Position numbers and translations under genes: made by a program | Shown: one piece after another, positions 1 through 10,551 of the stretch | How positions within the stretch are numbered: the stretch's first letter is position 1 | How the letters are laid out: every line of letters begins with the position of its first letter | The notes under the pieces: model-generated | The model's input: only the letters and a program-made list of their open reading frames with translations | What the model was told of the DNA's origin: nothing | The model's database searches: none | DNA from: Coniochaeta sp. PMI_546 | Taxonomy: Eukaryota; Ascomycota; Sordariomycetes; Coniochaetales; Coniochaetaceae | Length of the DNA stretch: 64,000 bases | NCBI GenBank assembly: GCA_021432605.1 | Contig: MU271150.1 | Coordinates: forward strand, 1,860,001 to 1,924,000 | Direction of reading: 5' to 3'

Positions 1-1267
1 ATAAGTCGCCTACCTTATGTTACGGTTAACAGCTGTGATACCGTTACACTGACGCTTGGAAATGGAAGCACAAGCAACCCTAGGACTCATGCAGTTGCTG
101 AATCCCGGTTTGCGCTGCCGTCATCCATTCATGTCAGTTCTCCGCGGCAGAGCCGATCCGTTAGGTATACCCCGGGCGGTCGCTGCCAAACGGAGCCGGA
201 GCCGGCGCCGGGGCTGGGCCTTGACTGTAGCCCGGTCCGGTCCGGTGTGCAACACCATCCAAATCCCCGTGTTATATGAAACTAAACTCGTGGCAATTAG
301 AACAGTCTCACTTCTCGGCAGATTGTCCATATAATCTGGTATGATCACCTCGTCCCATACCTCATATATCCTGTGTTGGGCGAGCAATGGTCGTGTCGAT
401 ATCTGCGAGCACCTTGCTTTAACCAGAAGGTACAATCGGGCAATAGATGAGATGTGTAGAGATTCAAGAATCTCTTTCCTTTAAACTCAGGTATCTCTCA
501 ATCATGCAGTCAAGTGCGTACTACCTAAAGGTGCGAATATATCGATTGTTGAGCCAAATTGTTTACCTCCAGGGTGAAGCGAGGTGCGAGCGACGTCGGG
601 AATTTGAACAATAGCTGATTCAGCTCCAACATCGGTTATCGGGGTGTGGCTCTGTAGTTCATGCTCTCTGATGGCATCGACTGCGATGACCACTGCAAAT
701 TTGTATAAAAGAAGACATTGCGTATTAGCAAACGCAACGAGCTGATCAGTAGGCCTTCCAGTCCACACGGCCAGGACGCGTAATAGTTTGAGGTAGTCTA
801 CTAATAGTGAATCCGGAAGAGTCCCCGAGATCCAGCTTATTGCCGTAAGAACATGTCTCAACTTAGCCCGTCCAATTGACAAGTTGCATGCACCATCCCA
901 ACCTGGGTCTGTAGCTGCATTACATCCCACATGCTGCCAGGTAGGCCGGGTTGATTCCACCCAATCGCTCAGTGCCGAAAGCAATGCGCCCGCCTCAGAC
1001 GATCAAGGTCCAAGCTGTGATGCACGCCAGCCATCCAGGTGGTTCCTTCCTTTTCCTTGATTCAATGCTCCTCAAGCCGCTCCCTTCCCCAGCATAAGAA
1101 GACCCTAGGTTCCTCACCGCTCTGCCCGCTCTTCTCTTTTCCTTTCCTTCAATTTCCTCAACCTCGAGTTCTCACCACCACACACCATCTCAGCTACTGT
1201 CCCAGACAAAGCTCCTTCACATCGTCATTCCACAGCAATTGTCACTCGACAGCCCACAGCAACTATC
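1..1267. other. Intergenic DNA and probable leader of the CYSTM-like gene
   Basis: No supported gene. A 160-codon open frame lies on the minus strand at 502-984 but has no ATG and no recognisable domain. From about 1039 to 1267 the plus strand is rich in C and T runs, as in fungal transcription starts and 5' leaders, so this part is probably the leader of the gene that starts at 1268. A short CCGGT iteration lies near 233-247. Confidence 0.5.
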
Positions 1268-1543
1268 ATGCCTGCCTCACAAGCTCCCCAGCAGCAGCAA
1301 CCAATGGAGCTTACTCCAGCGGACGGAACCATCACCCAGCAGCCTGTAAGTTCAGCCTGCACCAAGAAGAATATAACGCCATGTTCTGTCTGCACGAATC
1401 ATCGCAGAATGCAATTGCTAACAGCCAATTGCCCTCGACAGACTGCTGAGCCGCAGCCGGAGATGCAGGAGGTCTCTCTCCGTGGAGGCTTCTTTGAGGA
1501 GTGTGGCTGCTGCGGCTGCAGCGAGGAGTGTGCTTGCTGCTAA
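1268..1543 (+). CDS. Small cysteine-rich CYSTM-like protein (59 aa)
   Basis: Two exons, 1268-1345 and 1442-1543, separated by a 96-nt intron (GTAAGT donor, CTAAC branch site at 1418-1422, CAG acceptor). The spliced product has 59 residues: a Gln/Pro-rich N-terminus and a C-terminal end packed with cysteines (seven Cys in the last 13 residues, ending CACC). That layout matches fungal CYSTM-type proteins, small tail-anchored or palmitoylated proteins linked to stress tolerance; the link to function is family knowledge, not seen here. The hydrophobic stretch before the cysteines is short. The intron length is a multiple of three and it contains no stop, so an unspliced 91-residue form is also open. 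Start chosen because it is the first ATG after a pyrimidine-rich leader. Confidence 0.7.
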   Translation: MPASQAPQQQQPMELTPADGTITQQPVSSACTKKNITPCSVCTNHRRMQLLTANCPRQTAEPQPEMQEVSLRGGFFEECGCCGCSEECACC

Positions 1544-3425
1544 ACAGCTTTCTCCAGCTAGAATCGCCGTCGTAGCTGCTCATCGCCGTCGGACAGTGAA
1601 ATCTTGAGCGAGAACCACGAATGGAGGTCATGTTTTGGTGCTAGTTTTCGGAAGGAGTGCTGGACTGAGGACGGCATATGTCGCTGAAGGTGGTCGTCTT
1701 TGTAGATCCATTCCTTGCGCTCAGCAGCAACATGAACACATTGCATTGAGCTTTCGCTCGACAACCAAGAGTCTCTGCATTGCAACAATCGCACTCGCAG
1801 CTCAACGTCTGTCGTTAACAGATAATGCCCACAAAACATGAGCCTTGCGGCTCTTATGTAGAATGACGTTCGGCTGGTGCTATATCTTGGCATGCTTGGC
1901 CCTCCAAGCAGCGCCTTGGCATCTGCTTACGTGTCCAGCAATCCATCAAACCGCCGCGTGCTTTCAATCCTCACAGGACTTTGACTAGGCACCACAAGCT
2001 ATTCAGGTTGCGCGGATGAAGCGTCTGACTGCAACGATCAAAGCGGTATGAATCGAGAAGAGCGACTCGACTACGATTGCCTTGGTTGGAACTCTGTACC
2101 TTCAAAGTACGCAAAAACCAATGCCGGCCCTCAATCAACATGAGCCAGGTATTTTCCAATGAAGCGATCACCATCCGCAACCCCTCGCAGCGGGGTAAAT
2201 CGCTTCGGCACAAATGCTGCTCTCATCTACACATTGTAGTGCACTGTGTCCGATTCCCCGCCAGCATTTGGACGTCGCTACGCAAGCTCTTCATGACAAG
2301 CAGAGTTTCAGCTGTGGGCCTGTGGCTGTATTCACTCGATGACCATACCTTACCTAGTACCTTATGGTACGTACATAGTCTTGTGCATGGTCCACTTTCC
2401 AAATACCTATCCAGCGAATTCGTAACCTCGAGAAGTGACCGTCATTCTCGTTCCACATACCCCATTGTGGGAGGGGCAAGCGTCAGACGCGTCGTACGTG
2501 CGGCGAAACCCAGCGGAAGACAGGAGTTCAACTCAAACAAGGAGTTTGGAGAGTCGATGCTCGGGACTGGAAGTTCCACCTGGAAGCGACCGGCTCAAAA
2601 TGAGCTCCATGGCCCGCTTGGAAGCGACCGGCGATAAACAACCAATCAGGGCCTGTCCGGCTCGAACCCAAGATTCCGGGCGCAAGCTCGCGGCCAATCC
2701 ATGGCGATATCTTCAACCTCACGGCGCTTATTTCATACTCGCTCCGCGCCAAAGCCCTTCCACCTCAGCCCAAGTTGCGCAACTCTTCCAACAAGAGGCT
2801 GGAGTGACAAGGCCTTAGATTTTCGTGGCAATCGTGTCCCAGTCCTGGTGCGTCTCTTGCCAGCGAATCCTCCATGGCAAACATGGACAGACTCTGTCTA
2901 GTGCCAGGCGGCAATGGACCACTCACCTCCCACTCCGACGAACCGGGGAATGAATGTAATGTCAGGTAGATATTGGTAGGCCGCTTGCCTTGCTGTGTAA
3001 GGCTTGAACGAGCAAGTGCTCGTGATCTCTTTTGTCATTCGCATTCTCTTAGACTTCACTCTTCTCTTCTATTGTTGGAAGCTCTCCGTTATTGAACCTC
3101 ATTCACCAAGGTATTACCTTTGTGGCGCGCAGTATTTTGCTATTGTGCAGTGACTCTTGCTTCAGGGTCAATTTCCACAGTCATTTTCGATTTCTCTACT
3201 TCCATTGTTGGGCTTCTCCAGTCAGAAGACACCTATTTCGATAACAAAAGACTCTTTGTCAAGAATGGACCGTTATTCCTCGCCTGCACCATGACTCGAC
3301 CTCTTCTGACCTTCGACTTGTCATAAGACGCCTAACGACTCCGATATCTTTGTTTGTCCGCCCCTGTCCTTGACGCACAACAACACTATCCTTGATCCTC
3401 TTTCATAAAACGACAAACGACAAAC
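1544..3425. other. Intergenic region upstream of the 1004-aa membrane protein
   Basis: No supported gene on either strand. Open frames of 60 to 186 codons are present but have erratic composition and no domain. Contents of note: a 14-bp direct repeat at 2581-2594 and 2619-2632, a CCAAT box at about 2641, and a cluster of TACCT/GTAC motifs at 2345-2375. About 3000-3425 is C/T-rich and is probably the promoter and leader of the next gene. Confidence 0.5.
2581..2632. repeat. 14-bp direct repeat
   Basis: TGGAAGCGACCGGC occurs at 2581-2594 and again, exactly, at 2619-2632, 38 bp apart start to start, in intergenic DNA about 0.8 kb upstream of the 3426 gene. It could be a paired regulatory site or chance. 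Confidence 0.5.
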
Positions 3426-6400
3426 ATGGAGGAAGTCAACACATCACACCACCACCCGTTCCACCCTACAAGGGCGAACGCGGGTAGAAGTACACGCGAT
3501 GACTGGGAAGACTGGGAGGATGACGAACCCGTCACACCGATAGACGAGGACGACGATCCACTAATTGAAATCACCGGTGCGAGTCCTTCGAGGACTAAAC
3601 CGACACCGAAATCCCGTGTATCGAACGCAAGACAGTCCGTTCAGAGAATAACACGACTCAAATCAAGAGCTAGACAGAAGGCAACCATTGCTAAGGTTGG
3701 TATCTCGCTCGATACTGACATAGCCAAGTTTCGGCAACGGCAGCAGCAGCATATCGCCTCTCAGATGAAGGCCTCGCCGGGCATGGAACCAACCAAGGGC
3801 AAGTTTGTCGATGCTGCGGCTCTCAAGGCCTTGGAAGGCGAGCCTTCAACCGCAACAGTGGGCAGTTTTCACTGGTTGAGGAAGAAGTCGTCCAAGGCAT
3901 CGAAGGGCAAGGCTCCGGCTACCGACCTGACTCCGACACCTGTTGAGCAGAACACAGCATCGCCAAACGCTTTTACCCCAAACGATCGGATCATGATCGG
4001 CATCTCATTACCACCAGGAGCGGAGAATGAGATCAGCCCGCAGACTGCTGTGGTAGGGACGCCGTTAGAGTTTCCTATCATTCTCGCTCCCAGCTCCGCA
4101 AATCGAGGCCAGCCATTCCAGCCTGGGCCGGCCGCACAGCAACAACAGTCAGTATGGTCACCAGATACGGAGTATACGAACTCCGCATTTCCTTCGTCTG
4201 CTGGAACTTCGGCTCTGCACTCGCTGTCCTTCGCCGTTGGTAGAGACGAGTATATCCCTCCCGTTCCAGCGATCCCACCGGGCGCAGGAGGCAGACGCAG
4301 GACCACGATCATCGAGGATGATGTGGATCTATCAACTCCAATGACGGAATTTGAAGAAGACTATAGCCCCTTTGGGACCCGGAAGTCCCTAAAGGCGAAG
4401 ACCAAGGCTCAGTCTCCGATATCTCCGTCGACCTTGGCGACACGGTCCCAGGGGTGGTGGGATCAGATTACGTCGCCGTTCATGCCAAGTCCCTCGGCAG
4501 CAGCTTCACCTGATGGGTATGACTCCGATCGCAGACTGGGGGATCAATGGTGGAAGGGCACGTCTGAGAAGAACAACTTCACTTCGCGAAGGCAGACAGA
4601 ACTGTCCATCGTACCACCTGGAGACATTGAAAAGCAGGCGCTGTCGAAGGTCGTGGAAGAGGATATATCCCCGACCATCGCCTCTTCTTCCACCGTCGAA
4701 CCCCGCCGTAATGGACAAACTGCCCAAGTAGAGGAGCATCGTTCGCAGATGCCAGTCTCAGCAGTGCCAAGTGAAGCTCCTCCACCTTATTCTCCTCCAC
4801 CAAAACAGCAGAAAATTCGCTATCGAGCTGTCTTCCCACCGGGACACCAGCTCAACGCCATGTACCCTCCATCTCCAGGGCCTATGTCGCCGACGATGCC
4901 AGGGACAATGACATCTCAGGGTGCCATCAGCATGACCGATGTCCCCCTTACACCAGGGCCACGCGCATTCACGCCAACTCACCTACCTCCACGTCCGCTC
5001 AATACCTTCATTTCAGGGGAAGAATTCCTAGAGGCTACCGGAAGGGGACCACGCCAAAAGACAGAGCGACAGAGGCGGCGTCACGAGAAGGAGGAAGCCA
5101 TCGCCAGAAAGATCGGTGGTTTGTGGAAAGGACGTGGTTGCATACCGAATAATGGATGCTATGGCCGGGCCGGCCGTGAAGGCCGCAAGAAGCGAAGGAT
5201 ATGCTGCGGAGTCGTTGCAGGCGTCACGGCACTACTAATCCTCGTCATCGTCCTTGCGGTTACCCTGACACGCAATCACGGCCCATCCTCAACACCTTAT
5301 ACACAGTGGCTCAACCTGACCGACTTCCCACCTATCCCCACCGGCATCTCGACGGTTGTAGGAGAGGACAACTCAGTCACTGTCAGCGGCTGCGCTAATC
5401 CAGCGACTCTGTGGAGCTGCACCCTCTCGAAGGAACAAGCTCCCGAGGCTGCGCCTTTCCAGCCCAACCAGCCAAAGTTCATCTTCAACATCCAGTACGA
5501 CAACAGGACCGGCCGACCATGGGACATAACTGGCCAACAACCCCCCATCAGCCGCCGTAGCCTCCGCACCAGACCCTCCGGCTTCCACTCCGCCCGCCGC
5601 GATCTCACCTCACCCTTTACCCCAAACCCGCCACCCCCTTCCTTCCAAGAAATGTGGTTCCTAGGTAACACTACCGACGAAATCCAGTCGCCCCTCAAAG
5701 CCGGCGAACCAACCCCCTTCTACATTACCTTCCTCCACTCCCTCAACTCCACCGTCTCCTCCACAAGCCTCCCTCGGCGCGATCTCATCTTCAACACGAC
5801 CAACTTCCCGGTGCCAGACCGCAACCCGGACGGCACGGGTGCCCCCGCCCGTCTCCTACCCAGACCGTACCAGCAGCCGCTCCGTCTGTACGATCGGGAT
5901 CTACCGACGGAGCACTACGGTTTCTACACCTACTTCAACAAGACCATCTACGTCAAATCCCTCGCCACGCTCAACGACAGCACCGTCTCCCAAGGCCAAG
6001 TCCCCGCGGACCGGGACGGCGGCAGCCTCGAGACAGAGGCCAACTACCTGGTGATCTGGGTGCAGACGCGCATGAAGGTGGAGATATGGACGCGCATGGG
6101 CGGCAACACCACGCGGTTCGTCGGCGGGAACCCGCTGGGGACGTACGGGAACGGGAACGATACCCGGCCGGGGAGTTTCCCGTACCCCATGACCGTGACG
6201 GTCGACACGCACGGGGGCGACAGGGTCAAGAAGGGGACGTGGGCTTACAAGGTCACCGACAGGCAGCAGATTGACACGGGGGACTTCAAGCTGGTTGTGA
6301 ATAATGTTGGGTTTAACGGGGCGGTGATCAATCCTGCTTTTGGTGGTGATTTGAGCTTGGGCGGGGTCGATGGAGGGAAGAGCGGGTGTCAGTGTGGCTG

Positions 6401-6440
6401 GACGAACTTTGTGAAGACGAGTCCTGGAAGGGGAGGGTGA
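3426..6440 (+). CDS. Single-pass membrane glycoprotein with long disordered cytoplasmic part (1004 aa)
   Basis: Intronless. Residues 1-590 are low-complexity, rich in Pro, Ser, Thr and charge, with an acidic N-terminal patch (DWEDWEDDEPVTPIDEDDD) and proline clusters. A basic stretch (RKKRR) at about 588-592 precedes one hydrophobic segment at about 595-616, so the N-terminus should face the cytosol and the C-terminal 390 residues the outside or a lumen. That ectodomain carries many N-glycosylation sequons (NLT, NRT, NTT, NST, NKT, NDS, NDT) and a few cysteines near the end. No enzyme motif was recognised. It resembles conserved uncharacterised Pezizomycotina membrane proteins; a role at the cell surface or wall is inference. 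Start: first ATG, in context AAACATGG, preceded by a long C/T-rich region. Confidence 0.85.
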   Translation: MEEVNTSHHHPFHPTRANAGRSTRDDWEDWEDDEPVTPIDEDDDPLIEITGASPSRTKPTPKSRVSNARQSVQRITRLKSRARQKATIAKVGISLDTDIAKFRQRQQQHIASQMKASPGMEPTKGKFVDAAALKALEGEPSTATVGSFHWLRKKSSKASKGKAPATDLTPTPVEQNTASPNAFTPNDRIMIGISLPPGAENEISPQTAVVGTPLEFPIILAPSSANRGQPFQPGPAAQQQQSVWSPDTEYTNSAFPSSAGTSALHSLSFAVGRDEYIPPVPAIPPGAGGRRRTTIIEDDVDLSTPMTEFEEDYSPFGTRKSLKAKTKAQSPISPSTLATRSQGWWDQITSPFMPSPSAAASPDGYDSDRRLGDQWWKGTSEKNNFTSRRQTELSIVPPGDIEKQALSKVVEEDISPTIASSSTVEPRRNGQTAQVEEHRSQMPVSAVPSEAPPPYSPPPKQQKIRYRAVFPPGHQLNAMYPPSPGPMSPTMPGTMTSQGAISMTDVPLTPGPRAFTPTHLPPRPLNTFISGEEFLEATGRGPRQKTERQRRRHEKEEAIARKIGGLWKGRGCIPNNGCYGRAGREGRKKRRICCGVVAGVTALLILVIVLAVTLTRNHGPSSTPYTQWLNLTDFPPIPTGISTVVGEDNSVTVSGCANPATLWSCTLSKEQAPEAAPFQPNQPKFIFNIQYDNRTGRPWDITGQQPPISRRSLRTRPSGFHSARRDLTSPFTPNPPPPSFQEMWFLGNTTDEIQSPLKAGEPTPFYITFLHSLNSTVSSTSLPRRDLIFNTTNFPVPDRNPDGTGAPARLLPRPYQQPLRLYDRDLPTEHYGFYTYFNKTIYVKSLATLNDSTVSQGQVPADRDGGSLETEANYLVIWVQTRMKVEIWTRMGGNTTRFVGGNPLGTYGNGNDTRPGSFPYPMTVTVDTHGGDRVKKGTWAYKVTDRQQIDTGDFKLVVNNVGFNGAVINPAFGGDLSLGGVDGGKSGCQCGWTNFVKTSPGRGG

Positions 6441-6888
6441 TCTCGGAAGAGACAGAGACAGAGCGTAGGGAGATATTAGTCTCGTTGTAGGTGAAGAGGG
6501 TGGTTTCTATTACAATGTTGGTTTGCATTTTGCATGGGAAGGCTGCATCGGGGACAGGTAGGAGGCATTTTTGGAAAATATTATCAAGCATGTGGGATAT
6601 GCATCAAGCGCCTAATACGACTGACATTGCGATACCTATTTTCATCCGTCATGACTTCGTTTGTAGGCCCAACGACCCCGTTTCTGTCCGTAATCCTGTT
6701 CAAGGGCTATGTGCTTTCCGTGCTGTTGTGAAGAGTAGATGAACCCAATAAGTATGTACTTCGCCAAAATACCGCCTGCCCGATGATACCGTACCATGCC
6801 GTATCCGTAGGTCCTTTACAGACAACCCTAGTCTATAATCCAGCCTATGAAAGGCTCGAATGTAACACACCCTCAACAACGTCCATAC
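6441..6888. other. Convergent intergenic region
   Basis: Lies between the 3' ends of the 3426 gene (plus) and the 6889 gene (minus), so it should hold both 3' UTRs. No gene or repeat seen. Confidence 0.6.
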
Positions 6889-7422
6889 TCAATCAAATGG
6901 AAAGATCGGGTTCTCAACCTTTGTCTTGCTCGACCGACTCGACGAGGACTGAGAAAGTTGAGATCCTAAAACGGAGCTACTTTGGCTCCGAGTCGACCTG
7001 CCGGCCTTCTTCCTCTCCTCCGCCTGTCTGTTGAAGACATCCTCCGGATCCGGCCCCCTTCCCGAAGGTCTGATGGCGTCGGGCGGGATCTCGCCCATGG
7101 GCACGTGGAGCTTGGAGCTCGCATCCTTGTCGTCCTCCGATATGCCCGCTTTCTTAAACACGCTCTTCTTGTGGTGCTTGAGGGCCTGGGTCGAGGGCTC
7201 GCTGGCCGTGAGCCAGTCGGTCATCTTATGAAGCCACCGGCCCTTGCTGTCCTTTTCCTTGCCCTTGCCTCTGACTGTCGATGTGCTGATCCTCTGGGTG
7301 TCTGTGTTCGACTGGAAGGAGACGTTGGACTGCTTCCTGTGGTGCTGGCTGCACACGCCCGCCTTGTCTGGTGCTTGTGACGGCGTCTTGCCTGCCGCTA
7401 CGTCCCCTTCGTCCATACTCAT
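6889..7422 (-). CDS. Conserved hypothetical protein, Ser-rich and basic (177 aa, 5' end uncertain)
   Basis: Open frame of 177 codons starting at the ATG at 7422 (a second ATG follows at 7416). It has a coherent central block (GRWLHKMTDWLTASEPS, then a Lys-rich stretch and LHVPMGEIPPDAI with GRGPDPEDVF) flanked by Ser/Gln-rich tails. It looks like a small protein family of filamentous ascomycetes with no known function. The frame is closed upstream by a TAG that also reads as a good splice acceptor (CTGTAG, ending at 7432), so an upstream exon may exist; I could not find a donor that joins in frame, and the stretch 7440-7860 is only weakly coding-like. Treat the start as provisional. Confidence 0.6.
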   Translation of the reverse strand: MSMDEGDVAAGKTPSQAPDKAGVCSQHHRKQSNVSFQSNTDTQRISTSTVRGKGKEKDSKGRWLHKMTDWLTASEPSTQALKHHKKSVFKKAGISEDDKDASSKLHVPMGEIPPDAIRPSGRGPDPEDVFNRQAEERKKAGRSTRSQSSSVLGSQLSQSSSSRSSKTKVENPIFPFD

Positions 7423-10400
7423 TTCTTCCGCCTACAGATATCATGGACCGACTCTCCCACTACCACGCCGGAAAGCCGAGCGTCGACACCTAGGGATATA
7501 CGAAACTGATTCAGAGAGAGAGGAGCAGTCGAGGTCCTGCCTAGCCGAACAGCAGCTGGCTGGCCCCGGTGTAGTGAGAGACCGCACCGTTGTACTGCGC
7601 TCTGCCGGGGGCCACACGGACAAACGCTTCCACGGCGCTTTCTCCAGGGTTTGGGGGGACTCCTCTTAGTCGACGCACTGTCCACTACCAGCCCTTCCAG
7701 GGAGTCATCCGGGTCGTAAGGACCTGGCCGGGAAACTTGTATGAATGTTTGTCCTAGCAGTCCAGACTGTGTGTGAGAATTGTGGTTCAGGAGGATAACC
7801 TTGTCCAGTCGCAGGATTCTAACCTGTTCTAGACTGTTCAAGTATTCGGTGCACACCAATTGGATAGGAGAGGCTCCGTAAAATCGGCACTGAATGGTTG
7901 ATAGTAAGAGCTTAAAGTTGGTCTGGATTTATCTCGTCTTCTGGGAGGAAGGCGAGTACAATTGGAATAATATCGTGGCAATGTGGTCCATCCACACTCA
8001 TGGTGATGAGACGACAAGGCTCCGGTCCAATGTCGCCGGTAACGCCTTCAAGATGATGACTGAGAAAGGTAATGTTGGAAAGGTAGTGGTGACCGCGTGG
8101 ACTATCAGCCGTAAAGCCCTGTGATGCTGGTGGCGAATCGAGCTCTCCTAATATCAGAGGCTCGGAGCCGAGATTCGGTCAGAGTAAGATATTGAAGGCA
8201 TGCAATGAGCAGTTAGGGCTGGGTTAGCCCCTTGGCAAGTGAGCCTACGAGCAATACCCTTACGAGTCTGAAGCTCGAGAGACACTATCGACGCCGTGGA
8301 ACCTGAAGCATAATGAAGTGATGGTACACACTGGTCGTAGAGGACTATTCATACATCCGAACGGAATGAGGAAATAACTGTACAACTGAAAAGAAGAGAA
8401 TTCTGGAGCGTAATAACGAAGAAGAAACACCTCCTAGAACTAGGTACGTCTAGAGCCTGCTCCAATCGCTAGACTTTAACTTGCAGCTCTTGCTGTTCCC
8501 TAGCGTAGTCGGGTCCACATCCAATGCTCGACACCCTCCGGAGAAAAGACGCCGCCGAGGTGAGGTCGAGGACTCGGGAAGCATGGAATAGGTACGCCAC
8601 ATCGTGATTCTAGAACTCGAGAAAAGGAAAATCATGCCTGCAGGTACCTTGGTGGAGGTGTGCCATTGGACTGATGCTCTCCTCCAACCGCTGTCGAGAT
8701 TTAGTGCAAACTACTGAGTCTACACGTGTATCACACACAAGTCACACTCCTCGGTTGCGCTTGCCCCAGTGTTATATCCAAATACACTTGTGCTGCAAGC
8801 TACGGTGAAATCGCATGAGCTGGTTTCAAGACAAAAGCATACTAATAAACGGGATGATATCATGAAAGATCCAAGCTTCACCGGCTCGATCGTTCTCCAC
8901 ATTTTAAGGTGGGATATCAGATACGGCATATTCCCTGCCCAGGGTAAAGTACACTACCTTACTTACTGTGCACGGTACTAGGTAGGGGAAGGTAGGTATC
9001 CTAAGGGGCGAGGGTTTACCAGACGACTATATCTTCTAGCAGCCGTCCCGAAAAGAGAAGACAGCAATCTTTTGAGTCCACATTTACACACTGCCATTCT
9101 ATCTACATCAGGTACAATGTGTACAATAGCCCGGCCTTGAGCGCTCACAATCTACTATGTAGGTCTTCGAATGATGCGGAGAAAGTGTGTTGCTCTTTGA
9201 AGGACACAGGCTAGCACAGGGTTGTCTATCTGTGGGGTCCTCCTCATTCACAAGGACAGGGTCGCAGTTGAAATGTGCAATCCTTGTACACTCCGCGTGT
9301 AGTGGGTGGCCTGTGAGGTATCTCGAAAAAGAAATGGATTTGTCCAAAAGTGCCAGCATCCAGCACAGCGGGGAGGCTGGGACGGCTTGACAGGGAGGAT
9401 TTCCGATATTATACGACGGGTTGGCGGCAAGCGGCTCTACTTCTTCCTGTCGTTGCCATTTTGCCTTCTTTGTTGACTTCCGGTCTTTTGTTTATATCGA
9501 CAAGTCAGGCGGCAGGAGATTGAAGGAAGACGCAGCGATACCCACTCTTCTGCAGACTGCAGGCCGCTTCTCACCATTCAGCATCCGTCTCAAAGGCAGG
9601 GAGCGCCAGGAACACAGCTTGCCAGCTCATCAAAATAAGCTCCTGTACAGCCGCCATTTGCTGAAGCCCTGTTGCAGTAAAGCTACCCTGTTGCTGCGAG
9701 ATTGCCCGTCTTCCCGTTGCTGCGCGAGTTCGCTTTGACTCGCGTTGCATTTAGCTGGCTGATATCCCATTCCTTCCTCTCTCCAGGGACTTGATCTCTC
9801 TCTCTCGCATCGTGCCTTCTTCTCTCTTGTGGTCTGGTCTTCGTTCGTGTAGCACCAAGGGACGCTCCTTCCCTCCCTCCCGTTGTTAGGTTTCCTTCCA
9901 GGTTGACATCCCGTCCCCCCGGCCGTCTCCCACCCTCCAGTTCGATCCGGTCCGTCTGTAAAACGGCCAGCTGCATGCTCCCAGGTTAGGTTCCCGTCCG
10001 TTCTTCATGCAACACCCCTTTTCGTTGCTGGAGTCAACCTTGAACCTTCCAGGTTGCCTTCCTGGTCCCCAGATCGGGCCCCCCCCTATAATCGAGGTAC
10101 ATCTATATTCCAGGTTCACCTCATTAATCCGTGCTGCTTGAGGTCACCGCAATCTCTTGCAACGCGCATTAATCTCAGACTCTTATCGGTGGCACGGCTC
10201 CCTTCACCACTCAACGAGACACACCTCAGCTGCCTAAGGTACCTAAGCAATCCCTCTCTGTGCAACGGTCGGCAGTCTGCTTTTCAAAGGTTTCGTGGGC
10301 AGAAACAACTTGGAACGAGCCTGGATCTCATTTGCTGAACGGTCCAGTGCGGTGTGGAGTTCCGTCGCTCGCTGTGGCCCACTGGCCCTGTTGCACAGCG

Positions 10401-10551
10401 GATTGGCTGCAGTGGGGTTTGTAAACAATGAGACACTGCTAGCCTCTCAGTCATTACCGCATTACCGCATTCTTACAGGGCCCAAGGAGTCGCACCCACA
10501 CGCCCGGTCGCTATTTTCGCAGCGGCCTTGGCTGCTAATCCCTTTTTCACC
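7423..10551. other. Long gene-free region ending in a pyrimidine-rich leader
   Basis: About 3.1 kb with no supported gene. It contains short open frames only, a GTAC/TACCT-rich patch at 8940-9000 and a CCTAAGGTACCTAAG palindrome at about 10234-10248. From roughly 9700 the plus strand becomes strongly C/T-rich, including a TCTCTCTCTC run near 9797, typical of the promoter and long 5' leader of the highly structured gene that begins at 10552. Intron-containing leaders are possible but cannot be fixed by eye. Confidence 0.5.

Noticed and set aside
502-984. 160-codon open frame on the minus strand
   Set aside because: No ATG within the frame, no domain, and surrounded by non-coding DNA; likely chance.
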